Part shown: positions 12,356 to 25,517 of the stretch, piece by piece | Position numbering within the stretch: position 1 is the first letter of the stretch | Layout: each line of letters opens with the position of its first letter | NCBI GenBank assembly: GCA_963969395.1 | Contig: OZ017801.1 | Location: forward strand, 21,829,611 to 21,893,610 | Direction: 5' to 3' | DNA length: 64,000 nucleotides | From: Pseudoscleropodium purum | Taxonomy: Eukaryota; Streptophyta; Bryopsida; Hypnales; Brachytheciaceae | Position numbers and translations under genes: made by a program | The notes under the pieces: generated by a model | What the model was told of the DNA's origin: nothing | Seen by the model: only the letters and a program-made list of their open reading frames with translations | Database searches by the model: none

Positions 12356-15300
12356 ATGGTGGCCAAACCAACGGGGGATTTTTCTCCTTGGTTTAGTGTG
12401 CAAGAGGGTGGTAAAGTAAAATGTAGGCTTTGCAAAGCGATCATGTCAAGGAAGCTCAACCGTATGTTTAGCCACTTAGGCTATTCTAGGCCTGGAGGTG
12501 TACGTAATAAAGGAGTGAGCCTTTATCCACGATTATCAATGGCAGTTCGAGATTTATTTCGGCATTGCGAAGGAGTTTTTCCAAAACACGTTGTAATGGA
12601 CAAATGTGGATGGCAACCTTGGCCCTTCAGATGTCCAAGAGTTTTCGGCTGGAAAGGTTGTGTCGCATTCTGACCATGAAGACTCTTGTCCAGCGTCCAA
12701 AGAATTGGTATCAATGGTATGTGCCACAACTAAAATGACTTTGAGTACGGAAGCTTCTAGTGAACGTGAAACCCCAAGGGCATCAAGTTCTAGGCCTCAG
12801 AGGCAAGGCAGCTTAGTGAATGGGTTTGAAGAAGGTCATAGATGCAAATTACATTCAGTGTAGGCAAATTTTTTTTATTCGGCGAACATACCATTTTCCG
12901 TGGCTCAAAATCCAGCTTTTAAAGAAGCAGTGAAGAAAAAGGCTGCATTCAGTAGGCCATACATTCCTCCCTCATACCACGACCTTTGGTACAAATTGTT
13001 GAATGAGGCGAAGACCAACATTCAGACACAGTTGAATGCACGGACTGAAGATAGCATTCGAAAATTTGGAGCAACATTGTCCATTGATGGATGGAGCTCG
13101 GTGACTAATCGACCTTTCATCAATGCTATGCTTGTATCATCCGCAGGTGAAGAATTTCTTGGATCTGTGGATACAAGTGGTTGTGAAAAAAATGCGGAGT
13201 ACTTGGCAACTGTGTTGGAAAAGTTCATTGAACAAGTGGGGTCCAAGAACGTCGTGTTAATAACTACGGATAATGCTCCCGTGAATCCGTTCCCATGGGA
13301 TGTAATATATGTAAAATATCCTTATATTTTTTACCAAGGGTGCATGGTACATGCATTGAATTTGTTGTTGAAGGATTGGGCTGCACAGAAATAGATTGCT
13401 TCCAAATTGGATAAAGGAGTTCTTGTAGCTAAATTTATCAAAAAGAGACATATGCCGCTAGCTCTATTGCGAAAATATTCGCCAAATCTTGGTCTCTTGA
13501 TGCCTAGGGATACAAGGTTCGCCTCTAAATTTATCATGATGGAGCGTTTGACAAAATTGAAAGGAGCATTGGAACAAACGGTGGTAGATCCGTAATGGGT
13601 TGAGTATGTACATACTCTCAAGAAGAAACGTGGAGCTAAAGTCCAACCAAAAGACTTGGCCTTAGCGGTGAAGAAAATTGTTCTTGATGACCATTTTTGG
13701 AATCGGTCCATCAATTATGTGGAGATGATTGAACCAATCATATGTGCACTCCGCGATTTGGATTCAAAATCACCATGCATGGGGAAGGTGTTGTATATCA
13801 TGAGAAAGTTAGAGAAGCACGTGAACGGATTACAAAGTCCACCATTTTGTTTGCTAGAAGAACTTGCAATTCCATTGGTACGGTCTTTTTATGCCCGAAG
13901 AAGAATGGTGGACAACGATCTCCAATCAGCCGCAGCTCTTTTGAATCCATACCTTCTTCATGACAAAGAGCTAGTGGATGACGCAGATGCAATGTCAGGA
14001 TGTAAGAAAGTTTTGGAGAGAATATGTAAACCGGATGAATATGCAGCAGTGGTGAAGGAATTTGTAGCTTTTCAACACAAAGAACCTCCATTCCACAATA
14101 TGTTGAATCCGGAAGATCAAATGTTGTCCGCACATGCTTGGTGGGGTTTTGAAGGTGCATGTGGCAAGTTTATAGCTCCATTAGCGAAGAGGATATTGGC
14201 TCAACCGGTGTCATCATCTTCATGTGAACGAAATTGGAACAACTATTCTTTTGTTCACAACAAATCTCGAAATAAATTGAAGCCGGAGAGAGCAGCGGAT
14301 TTGGTGTACGTGTATACCAATTCCAAAGTATTAAACGCATCGAAGAAAAAAGATGAAAAAAAATGGTATAATGATAATGTGGATCCGATGGAATCAGAGG
14401 ATTCAGATAGGCCAACGTTAGAAGACGATGATGACGATGATTTGGAAAGGGCCCTTTCAGCTGTAGATGGCGGAGATGACTTCAATCGTGCGACAACATG
14501 GGGAGATGAAGACGTTATGCAAGACTTTCCCGATTTGGTGAATGATACGCATGATTATCATCTAAACCGCAAGGATGTCGTTCCCAACAATACAAACGAT
14601 GCATATACCTTTTGTGAAGACGAGGACAATGTAGGGGGAGAGGAGAATCTACCTTCTTTAACTGCATATTGCAATAGAACAGGATACTTGAATAGCGAAA
14701 ACATTCTATCGGAAAAGGCAAACGCTATTGCCAAAGAGGTGAAAATCAATAAGAATGCTATTGGTGATAATGGGAGAAATGAAGAAGTTTTAATTTCTCA
14801 ATCTCCATCTGTGGCATTAAATATAGTGCAAGGAAACGACAAAAGAGAAGATACGGTCATGGAGGTGGACGTTCCAAAAGATGTGGGCAACAATAGTGGT
14901 AATGAGGGGGAACCAAATATTGCGGTACAAAAAAATAATGATTCACTTGGGATGGCAGTCACAAATTCGGCAATTGTGAAGAGTGATAAAGGAAAGGAGC
15001 CAATGAAGTCAATTTTTGAAGTACCGAGATCTAGTGCTCTTCCACCAATACCGTTGAAGTCTGTTAGCACACGATTGAATGATTCTTAGAGCTTTGGATA
15101 TGGAAAACGCCTAATGAACATTTCCAAAGAAATTTCTACAAGCGGTAATCTACGGAAAGTAGCGTCATCACCTACAAGCCTAAGTGATACGGATAGTGAT
15201 CGGATGCCATTGGCATCTTTGCGTGCTCGCATTTTAGCAAAAGGAATGGCGCAAGAACCCATCAAATCAACAAACGGCACTTTATTACTTCAAAAGAAAG

Positions 15301-15686
15301 CCAAAGTGGAGATAACCGTTCATGGACATGTCGACCCTACATCGAGATTGATGGTTCAAGAATCGAGTAACGTGAAAGAGAAAAGAGAAATGCAACCTTT
15401 TGCTATCTCTCCAGTGAAGAATAGGACCCCTCTTGATGAAAATGTTGCTACTTTGTCAAATAGAAAGAAAAGAAAGGTTCCTATTTAAAAAGCCTTTAAT
15501 CGTTCTGTCAAAGTAAAAAAAGAAAAATTAAATTCGAAAGAAGGGAGTAAACCTACTTCGAGAGAAGACTTGAAGAAAACAACGATACTTGATTCCAACA
15601 ATGAAGATGACTCCGATAATGAAGATTTTGAACGGAGAGCTGTAGGAGAGAATAGTGGGGTTGAGGTTAGAGGAGATGTGGATTAG
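12356..15686 (+). pseudogene. hAT transposase (BED zinc finger, DUF659, hAT dimerisation), copy 1
   Basis: The first segment (from ATG 12,356) reads MVAKPTGDFSPWF and a BED-type finger with KCRLCKA and SHLGY. The rest is in another reading frame (positions divisible by 3), so an intron or frameshift joins them near 12,530-12,600. Downstream in that frame: FFYSANIPF; DUF659 with LSIDGWSS and LITTDNAPVN carrying likely catalytic Asp residues; GCMVHALNLLL; then the C-terminal WWGFEG (likely Glu) and dimerisation region VSSSSCERNWNNYSF...LVYVYTNS at about 14,100-14,340. An acidic tail follows and a KKRKV-type nuclear localisation signal at about 15,470. In-frame stops lie at 12,861, 13,392, 13,593, 15,087 and 15,486, and all five are also present in copy 2. 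Hence the gene is inactive as read, although most segments remain open. Confidence 0.85.
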
Positions 15687-16039
15687 CGTCCATAGGAATT
15701 GTGGAGATGTGAATTTAGATGTTTGATTGTTTAGTTGCTTATGATATATGGAGCTCATGTTGACAAATGACAATGGTTTCTTCAATCATTTTATTATAAA
15801 ATTGTTTGTTTATTGATGATATACATCTTGCTGGATTTTAAAGTGATTTTGTTTCTAAATCAAAATGAAATTCAACAAAAAAAATCAAAAATATATTTCA
15901 TATTTTTGCTTTTACATAAATAGTGATATACAACTTTATTGAATCACAATTGCAATATAAGAAAAATCAAAATCAAAATGACTTCACTCTCAATCTCTCA
16001 TTGGTGAAAACAATCAAAACAAAAAACCCAAAACGGGTT

Positions 16040-16187
16040 TTCTAAGCTGCCCCGTCCGTCCACCCCGTCCGTCTGCCCGGCTCCGCGTGTCCGCCTTCCG
16101 ACGGTGGGAGGGACGCTGCGTCCACTAGCGTCCGTGTGTCCGGACGTCCAGAAAACGGACGCTATTTTGGGGCGGACGTAGAGATTC
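16040..16187. promoter_or_regulatory. Right subterminal CGGAC/GTCCG array, copy 1
   Basis: A GC-rich block with repeated GTCCG/CGGAC, including the palindrome TCCGGACGTCC, ends at the right terminus. It mirrors the left-end array and suggests both ends are recognised by the same protein. The 350 bp before it (15,690-16,040) is AT-rich 3' flank of the transposase gene with nothing else visible. Confidence 0.6.
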
Positions 16188-16197
16188 GTCAACCCTA

Positions 16198-16205
16198 GGT
16201 CAAAG
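16198..16205. repeat. 8-bp hAT target-site duplication half, 'B' (GGTCAAAG)
   Basis: GGTCAAAG abuts the right terminus of copy 1. It does not match the left flank ACTTGAGT. Its reverse complement CTTTGACC abuts the right terminus of copy 2 at 39,386-39,393. Confidence 0.85.
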
Positions 16206-16599
16206 TAACCTTCCTTTGCATGAAAATTACAAAGTGAGGAAAAAAATTCTACAAGAATTCTTTGGTGTAATGTGAATGCAATCTTGTCTATAAAATGACT
16301 TTTTATAGAAATTATTAGAATTTTATTAGAATTAATAAAAATGAAAATTTCCACAAATCCCTTATCTATTATTTTTTGCTCCTAGTGTCTTTTATAGTAT
16401 CCTGTAGTAGTCTACAATCTTGCATAGTACTAAATTAACGACCAGTGTAGATCTAAAAGCACCTTGAATCAATAGTGTAGATTTGTTGGTGCATTCCTAA
16501 CAGATAGTAAAAGTGGTATTATGAAGTATTACTAGTCCTGTGGCCAAAAATTGTATTTTCAGCCCAAAATAGTGAAGTGTTTTTCGCAACTATCCTACT

Positions 16600-17490
16600 A
16601 CAAATGAAATTTTTATTTTTTTCCTTTAAATTTTTCACACAATATGTGTTAAAGGAGTGGCTTTAAGGACCAACACATTTCATAATTTTTGACTATATGG
16701 TTTTAAAAGTTATTGTATTGTATGTAATTTTCATTGTTTGGCAAGTGGCATAGGCAACTCAAAAGAATTCTTGAAAAATCACTTTTTTAGATACAAAAAT
16801 TTGAAATTAATTTTCTATATTTATATGTATGTGGAAAGCTTTGAATCATTCTATTTTGATCAACAAGATGAAAGTTATGAGGAGTTTTAGTTTGTTGGCC
16901 GTTCTGGATTTTCTACTCTAAAATAAACTTTGAAGTCCTTCATTTAATTCAATTTTCAATATTTTTGGAAAAAATAAAATCATAGAAAGTAGATTTTTTA
17001 TTATAACATTACAACCATTGGATTGACATTTTTCAATTCTATAACTAAATTCTTAACAATTTAGTATTTTAAATCATTCTCTACTTCTTTCTACTTACTA
17101 TTTTTTTTCTATATATTGTACAAATTTTTAAAGATTTGAATTTTTTAAGCATGTAGACAATTTGGCTTGAAGAATAAATCTAAAGAAATACCACTAATTG
17201 GAATATTTTTTCATAAAAATGTGCCTTTGTGAAGTGAAATTGCTTGGTTTTGAAGGCCAAAAAAATATTTTTGTTAATTCAAGAGCTAATATCTTACAAT
17301 CTACAAGGTGGAAATTTCTGAAATTTTTTCACATTTTTGAAATCAACATATTGCAAGATCCTACAATTACATATTTTTAAATTTTAAATAAAAAATTTGG
17401 TACTTGTACTAGAAATGATGTTTGGAAGCATTTTTGATGAAAACATAGCCATCAAAAACCTTTAGGGGTTAATGAGGTAACACAAAAATC
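16600..17490 (+). repeat. Dispersed non-coding repeat, about 0.9 kb
   Basis: Collinear along its length with 45,265-46,145, at roughly three-quarters identity by eye. Both share 'GAGTTTTAGTTTG', 'CTACAACCATTGGA', 'CTACTTCTTTCT', the phrase around 'AGATCCTA', and a final GGGGTTAA. No coding frame, LTRs or TIRs are visible; the family is unclassified. Confidence 0.65.
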
Positions 17491-17993
17491 TAAAATGAAA
17501 GAATTAGATGGATAAAAATTTGAAAATGTTGCTTGTATAGGACATAATTTTTTTCATCGATTATTCACTCTAGGTACTTAAGGGATTAAAATGATTTGTC
17601 TTGTAGTGCCAAGTGTCTAGAGCTTAAAACTCTATGTCTTAGTATATGGATTTGACTTTTCAACTAAAATTGTATCAATTTAATTGACATTACCATTTTG
17701 AAGGATCTAAGGTGAAATTTGGATGAAACATAAACATAATGCATTGTCAATTTAAGAAACCCATGAAGGCTTGCTATAGTGTGAGCCCGCAAGTGCGAAT
17801 ACATGAGCCTAGAAGACTATACACCTATGTTATAAGTGTCTATATTATAAAAACCTTTCATGATTATAGTGAAACCATAATATAAATACCTATTATGGGT
17901 GTTTATATTATAAGCACTTGCAATATTTGCAATATATTCTCTTATATACATGCTCAAAGCTCACATGTTCGCATTTTCATGCACACATACTAG

Positions 17994-18208
17994 CACTATT
18001 GGAAACCTGCATTTTAGGTGAGGAATCCTAATTTTTGTTTTGATGGATTTTTGTGGACATCCAATGCAATAAACTCATTTTTGTCAAGATAAAAGTTCAA
18101 CATTACATCAATGTTGATATAAAAACCTGGATTTGTTGCATTGAATGTCCACTAAAATCTAACAAAAAAATTAGGGCTCATCACCTAAAATGTAGGTTTC
18201 TTATAGTA
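17994..18208. mobile_element. CACTA-type MITE, about 215 bp
   Basis: The ends are imperfect inverted repeats of about 28 bp: CACTATTGGAAACCTGCATT on the left, and a right end whose complement begins TACTATAAGAAACCTACATT. Both continue into TTAGGTGA. Flanks TAG and TAA match at two of three bases. The interior is a near-hairpin. It shares the CACTATAAGAAA(A)CC end with the MITE at 2,759. Confidence 0.65.
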
Positions 18209-21200
18209 TAAATTGTTTTTAAATAGCAATACTCATGAGCTTCACCAGCTATTACTCTTCAATTCCCATATTTAACTCTTCAAGGAACAAAGAGCCCATT
18301 TTAGGCTTTTGAAAAACTTTAGTAAGCTCTATTGACTTCACAATTTGAAATTATTGCATGAATCTTTGTATGATGGATTCTATTCATTATAATTTGTATA
18401 TAAAGCTTTGTTCATATCATTTCAAATTTCCAATAAATATTGCAATAGTTAAAAGGATTTTTTCAATTTCAATGTCAAAATGGGTAGCAAAAAAATATAT
18501 TTATTAGAAAATATTAATTATTTGGGGGGGGATTTAATAATTTGATACCTACTCCAAAAAATTTAAACCATCCAATTCCAAATAATGAGGTAAAAGTTAC
18601 GAGGAGTTTATATTGTAGGCAATGAAAGAAGAAAAACATATGAAGTTGTCTTTTTCTTTCAATTTTGAAAATTCTCAAATAAAAATAAAGGATAAGAATT
18701 TTTTCCTAAACCTTTTCACTAGTGGGATTAGCAATTCTCAAATTCTTCTAAAAGTTACTAATGTATCTTTCATTTAGTAACATCTTCAATAGTTTAATCT
18801 ACTTTACAATTTTTTTTTAAGATGAATATGAAAGCTTTTTTAGTTGAGAGTTTTTACATATGTTTTCAACCCATTATCCAACATATTGACAAAATATGCA
18901 AGTTGTAAGATACATTTTGTTTTCTAAAAATGTTGAAAATCAAAACTTTACTTTTTAGAAGGGCTAGAAAAACAAACATTTTGAAGTTTAGGCACATTGA
19001 ACTTACAATGAATTTGGAATTTCACTCTAAACTTTTTGGATAGTGTATTTGAGTAAATTGATAAAAGAATCCTATGGTCAAATTTGTTAAAAAATAAATA
19101 ATGATGAAGATTTTGACCTTGCTTTGGGAATAAATAGTTTGAAGTATTTTTCGGCCTCTAAATCTGAAAGAAATTTAGGTATTAATTGTTTTTTCACATA
19201 CCTTGTCTAGTTATTGCATCCATTTTATACTAGATTTTAAAATGTTCTTGAAATTTTAACCATTATTTATCATGTCAATAGTTTCAAAATTCAACCAAAT
19301 TTGTCTTCCCATTTTTACCAATTCACTAGTCATTGACTCCAAGGTACAAGTATATATACAATTATACATGTCCAAAATAGAATAGATGTGGTCAACTTGT
19401 AACCAATATTGTCAATAGCTACCATGGGATCTTGGACAGGAACCATTGAGGGTCGCTTTACACCTAGAGGCTGGGCAAATCTTCCTTGAGGTCGATTGCA
19501 CCAAATTTCAGCCCCTTTTGGGCTAGAGGTCAACCTCAACTACTCACTATAATAAGATTATAATGGGGGCTAAGTTTCCCAAGTGTAAAGGCCTTAAGGC
19601 CAAGAAGCCAAGCCAATTTAAAAAAACTAAAAGGGAGAGAGAAGAAGGCTAAAATTTTCAAGGCCACTTTATACTTAGAGGCCAATTGTCCAAAATCCAT
19701 TGGATTTGATTTGTTGAAAAAAATATATTTACAAAAATAGTTTTTTCTATTGAAATTTGATATTTGTCTTTTATTTTTGGTGCACTCAATTTAGCAAGCT
19801 CGAGCTGTATCAGATCATATCTTTTTTGAATAAAGAACTCATTGCACCAAGTTGGCACAACTTCTAAGTATAAAGGGATTGAGAGCAATTTCAATGTTTT
19901 GTCCAATCACAAGTGAGGATTCTTGATCTCTGGTATAGTAAATTGGCCCGGCCTCCAAATGTAAAGTGGCCTTGAGATCCAATGTAGTGAACTTGGAACT
20001 AAATTTATGGGGTGACCTAACTTTTTGCCATTCTTTTTACATGTCATTTTATGGTTTTCCATGGTCATTCACTTGTTGCCTAAGCTTAGTCATTTAATTT
20101 GGTAAAGAACATAATATTTTTGGCATTTTGGTCATTTTCATAAATTTGCACAAATAGTCGATTAAATTTTTTTTAAATAGAATTCAGTTCAAATACTATG
20201 TTGAAGGCAATTCATCAATTCAAGGCAATTTGCACACTACCATATTTAGATAGCAAGTTCAGCTAAAATTAATTAAAAAAAAGTTCATTTTTTTTTCTAA
20301 TTTTAATATCAGATAGTTAAATCTACAAATAAATGTTAAGATGGTTTGTCAAAAATCCAAAATATCCAATAACAATCTATTGAGCCAAATACCAATTGGT
20401 CAATTGACCATCTACCATCAAGGAATTTTTTGATGGCATATTGAAGGAATTATTTTATTGATATTTTTAGTGAAAATGAAGAGAGTAAAGTTTTTTTTAA
20501 TAAAATCATTCATTTTCCATCAACAACAAGCGTTGTAGATTGAAAATTAACGTTGGAAGGTTGTCGCCTTGGTGACAACCATTTATGCAAATATAATTCA
20601 ATGTTTCAATCAATAGGTGCATTCTCTATTTCTACAATTAGAAAGAAAGTGATACATTGATTATAAAGCCGGCTTGTGTGCTCTTTTGCTCATGGCTTGT
20701 CTCATTTAAACATTGAAGTGATTAGTCTTCACCAGGGCAAGACTATTGTAAAGATGACGAAAGATAAATGAGTCCACCATAGGTAAAAACCCTAGGGAAT
20801 GATCTTAGACGCGTAGGAAATGATCCATCCAAAGTCTTGTTTGAACTCATGGCATACTTTTTTCAAAAAATGACACTACAAGAAAAATGTATAAATCTTG
20901 TACTCCAATCTCAATCATATTAGATGAACAATTGACAATATTTTCCTAGATAGCTATGAGAGTTTTTTACCATAATGGCAAAAAATCCATCTAGAGTTGA
21001 TCCGTGGGGAGTGTAGGACTTCTAACCTAAATTGCTTTTTAAGCAATGGACTCCAATTAATATCTTTGATTGATTTTTTATTAAAAGGTTTTTAATAAAA
21101 AAAAAATAAGCAATCCCTTAAATCATCCCAATGGGTATTTTAACATCTCTCAATCATCTAATCAAACATACAAGTAGATTAGGACAACTTTTCAAGCAAA

Positions 21201-24200
21201 GCTCTAATTCAAATGGGCCAATTTGGGCTGAAAATAGCCTAAAATTGATCCTACCAAACAAGTCTAGCATACCTCATCTTCACCAACCCCAAATTATACC
21301 ATGCATTGGCCTCATTTGCAATTTCTACTTAATTTTTTATATTTAACACTAAAAAATTCATCCCTTTTAAGTAATTAGAATAGTCTCTTGGGCAATGGTC
21401 GGCCTAGAGTATCCCTCTTTGGACACATTAATTAGGTTATTTTTATTTAAAGCCTCTAAAGTTTGTCTAATTTGTTTATTTTGATCAAGTAAGAAGACCC
21501 TAAAATTCAAAAAAAAAATTGTGCACCTTAACAGGATCAAGATGTTTATTCCTATTGAGTTTTAAAAAGAATTAAATTTGTGAATCTTTCCATAGATATG
21601 AGAAAAATTTCTGAATTTTGGGAATTGCAAGCTTTATAGTGTACAATTTTCTAAAAGTTTAATAATGAAATTAATTATTTTATGTAATGGACCACTTCAT
21701 GTAAGTCACATCCAAAAATGATTTAAGAAAAAAATTATTTGATAATCCAAATGCTTGTTTTTGAGGATTTTATACGTTGAAGAAAACATTTTTTTTTTTA
21801 ACCAAAAAATTCATTAAAAATTTGTAAAATTCCTTTTTTATGCTAAGTTTTTTTTCTTGATACATTACAAGTTTAGGCATCTAAAACCACATTTTGTGAA
21901 ACCATACTTTATTACATTTAATAAATGAAGTTCTTTGGTATAGTGTGATAGATTGACATTATACTTAAGACAACATTTTTAGGTACTCCAAGCTGACTAT
22001 TGCCCTCTCTTTTCTTTAAATCGTTTTACTCAACAAACCCTAATTTGGATGCAACTTGGGCATTTCTTCCACACTTGTCCTAAAATCAGAAAAAATAAAC
22101 TAACTAGTTAGGCATCTTTTTTAGACATTTTCATTCCACAAGACAATCCAATGCATAGCCTTTCCATAAAAAAAGGAAGAAGGTATTATAATCAATTATT
22201 ACAATTTTTTAATTCAGTATAGTAGAAAAAGGTTATAAAACTACCAAAAAGAAAAAAAATCAATCGCCACATCATGCTAGCAGACCTCTTTTCAGTTTTC
22301 ACTAATGTGGCCGCCTCATCTTTATCCTTGTTTCAAATTGGGGGACCCATAGATTTCTAAAAGCTAACATTTTGTCTTTATCTTCCTAAACATTCAGGTC
22401 ATTTGGCTATTTCAGGCTCTTGCAATTGCTCACCAAAGTTGATAGTCTTTCTTGGTGGCAACAATTGACCTACTTGCACTAAATAGGCCACTAAATGGAT
22501 CAAATGTAGTTTTTTGGAAAGATAGCTTGAAGGCACATATTCCCACTAATTTTTAGCTCCATCTAAATTGTTGTATTCTCAATATTGCTTGCCAAAGTTG
22601 GCGGTCCAAATTTTAATCAAATTCTCCCCTCATTCTCAAGCATTTTCTCCTTCTACACTCAAAACCCTCCATTTTCACTCATTTTCTTCTATAAAATGGT
22701 GAAACCTACTTAACAAATTATTCCTACATGGTTTTTCACTTTAATTCCTAACAATTCATGCTTGAAAAACTCATTAAATACAAAATTCTTCCCAAAACAC
22801 ACATGCACACAAAATTGAAAGAAAATTGGAAGAGAACACTCCAAATCCTTATTTTATATACTTCAACTTCTCTAATGGATTAATTTTGCCTAACTGCATT
22901 CATCCTATACTAATTTATTGTTAATCCTCTAATTCGGTGCAAAATGCACCCAACTAGTGCAAATCATGCTAAAATATTGTCACTATGCTAGATTAGTGTA
23001 GACCATGCTAATTTAGTGCAAACTCGCTTAAATTACTACATAGCACTCTAAATTATTGAACAATTCTATTTTAGTGTTCTATTCAATACACTAGTGTTTA
23101 ATTGATAGTTTTAGTTTAATTCACTTCTTCTGTGTTATTTATTATTTTTGTGGTTTTCAATTTATTTTAAGTTTCATTTTTCATCCTAGTTTTTAGTTTG
23201 TTTGTTTATTTTTATATTTTAAATTTTGTATTTTATATATTTTATATTAGATTTTAATTTCATTTTCTACTTATAGTGTTTTGTTTTCATTTTCATTTTT
23301 ATATTTTTGGTTTTTTTTTGTCATCATTTTACCATTAATCTAATTTGGTCACTTTACCAAATCTTGCTTAACATCTTTTTAGTTTCAAATCCCTATTTTT
23401 TCCTAAAATTTTCTTTAATTTTCTCCTAATAGCATTTTTTAGAATTTTTACCCTAAATTTTCTATGTTTCTACCCCAATCTAACGAAAACTCCTTAATAA
23501 GTGGTTTTGATTTAAATGCAAAGTACTAACACTTCTAGATTTACAAATTGAAGTCTAATATTTATATTATCATCTTTTTTTTGAAAGTGAACCAATATAG
23601 TGGTTCACAATAGCTTAGAAGTTTGACCTAAAAGTCATTGTTGCATGCCATCTACCAAGTTTTAAATATTGTATTACAAATAGTAGGTTGCATTGTAGCT
23701 ATAATTTGCTTTGATGAAGTGATTCATCTTTCTAGAAAGCTAAAACTACATCATTGAATGCTCATAGAGATTCAAATTCAGGCATGTGCCTTGCATTCTT
23801 AATAATTACAAGTGGCACATTACGACCAAAATGCCTAATCATTCCATGAAAAAATTTCAAAGATTAGCCTTGAAGTGATCTACTAATGGAGAGCAACCAA
23901 CACCATTTGATAAATCAAGACAGAAGAAATGATCTTACAATAGCATGTGTATCCGAGAAGGGATGAAGGAGTGACCTAGGATTGCAACCAAATACAAAAC
24001 AAACATTATAAAGAGAACCCATGTGCCCAAACTAAGACCCCAATTTGAATTTAATAGCACACATTAGAGACAAAATTAGCAATCCATGGCTCTACAAAGC
24101 AAATGAAGGTGTGCCACATGCATGCACTCTAAAGAAGCAAAGTTTGCATGCATGTGCAAACTTCCAGGCATACGTAGAATGTTAACACGGGTATGCTTAC

Positions 24201-25354
24201 ATAAAAAAAATCATGCATCCACATAATAGAAACAAAGGTTTTAAAGAGAAACAAAGTGCTTACTTTTGCAGCTTATGGCCCTCATTAGTATCAAATAGCT
24301 TGTTGTTCTCCCCCCAAACCAAGAAGACTTCCTTCACACACATTATATGAGAAAAACTTTATTTTGTAGGTAGGCAAGTAAGCTTTATTCTATGTAGATT
24401 ACAAAACCAAGCTTCAAACTTCAAGACTACAACAAAAATTGGACATGTAATAGCCTCCAATATAGTTTCTATGAAGCTTGAAGCAGTCTTTTGACAATTA
24501 CTGAATTTCAAGAATTTTTAGACAACATTTTGAAGAGAATCTTTGACATATAATGGAAAGACTACCTTGCTTGTGATCACCATAATTAGAGAGACCTCCC
24601 CAAGATCTAAAACTATATATATAAAAGTCACATTGTACTGAAAACACAACTCTTATCGTGACCTCCAAAAATGCAATCTCACAAAATAGGTTAATGTCAG
24701 TTGAGGCACATACTTGCGTCAATGTAGGCTGAAATTGCGCCTTGGCAATTTTGAAGCTACCTTTCAATTAAAGTTCAAGCCTTGCATCTCTGTTCTTTAT
24801 GTGCATCACATGAAGACAAGGCCATACAAGGTTGAAAAATTGACCACTATTATAAAACTGGATAAGTATAAGAAAAAACTAGATACAATCTCTTGGTATC
24901 TACAATAGCTCGAATCTTGAATTCATCTTGACCAATGGAATCAATATTTTAAGGAGTAATCATACCAATATTTGGAATACTAGTTTGCTCAACAATTCTA
25001 GAGATGTCTAATTTCAAAGTTTGGGTGGCCCTTTTCTCAATTTACATACTTCATCGCTTTCTTGCATCTCTAGATTCTGTGCCCAGCCATAAGATAATGA
25101 ATGGAAACAAATGCATTATTTATGCAGCTCAAAGATACTTTGATCCAAACGGGTGAATAATTAGGGTGGCAAGTACTTCTAGAAGTTCTTGTTGTCGACA
25201 AATGCTTCTCCATCCACCTTGTCTTTACATTCATCCAAATTGAATAGTCATGTATATATTCTTGTTGCTTCATCTCTCATAATATAGTTTTATTATTCGA
25301 TCTCAACTGTATAAGTTTATATTAGAGTTTCCATTTACTCGTATCAATCTCACA

Positions 25355-25366
25355 TGGTATCAGAGC
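25355..25366 (+). other. Copia primer-binding site (initiator tRNA-Met type)
   Basis: TGGTATCAGAGC is the classic Ty1/copia primer-binding site complementary to initiator tRNA-Met. It follows directly after AATCTCACA, the probable CA-terminated end of a 5' LTR. A TATATATT at about 25,252 may be the LTR promoter. I could not fix where the LTR begins. Confidence 0.75.
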
Positions 25367-25517
25367 ACTTATAGTCCCTTGACCTTCTATCTTCCTTTTT
25401 TTTGTTTTTACACTTCCAATTCACGATCATGTGATCTTTACTGCTTTCTTGTCTTTTGAGTCCCCTACAATAGTTACTACGTGATAGAACATAATCTTCT
25501 TACATCAATTTTTTCAG

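Larger units (their letters stand above)
4569..16197 (+). mobile_element. Giant hAT-type transposon with kinase cargo, copy 1 (11.6 kb)
   Basis: It starts CAGGGTTGAC and ends GTCAACCCTA. This is a 10-bp terminal inverted repeat with one mismatch at the last base (copy 2 is perfect). The CAGGG start and 8-bp flanking duplications are hAT hallmarks. Order on the + strand: terminal CGGAC array, kinase-like gene (minus), second array, AT-rich spacer with a nested element at 8,213-9,863, third array, TATA box, hAT transposase gene (plus), fourth array and terminus. Apart from different nested insertions and small indels, copy 2 at 26,200-39,385 is the same element inverted. Without nested insertions both are about 9.9-10 kb, long for a hAT element (Ac is about 4.6 kb). 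Confidence 0.85.

Noticed and set aside
12861..15488. Reassigned nuclear code with UAA/UAG read as Gln
   Set aside because: Most stops in the transposase could be read as Gln. However, the TRM5-like and dioxygenase exons show no internal TAA/TAG, one stop in the nested ORF is TGA, the copia relic has TGA too, and C-to-T decay explains the same pattern.
20873..20886. CACTACAAGAAAA as the end of a CACTA element
   Set aside because: No matching inverted end or target duplication could be found nearby, so it is not called as an element.
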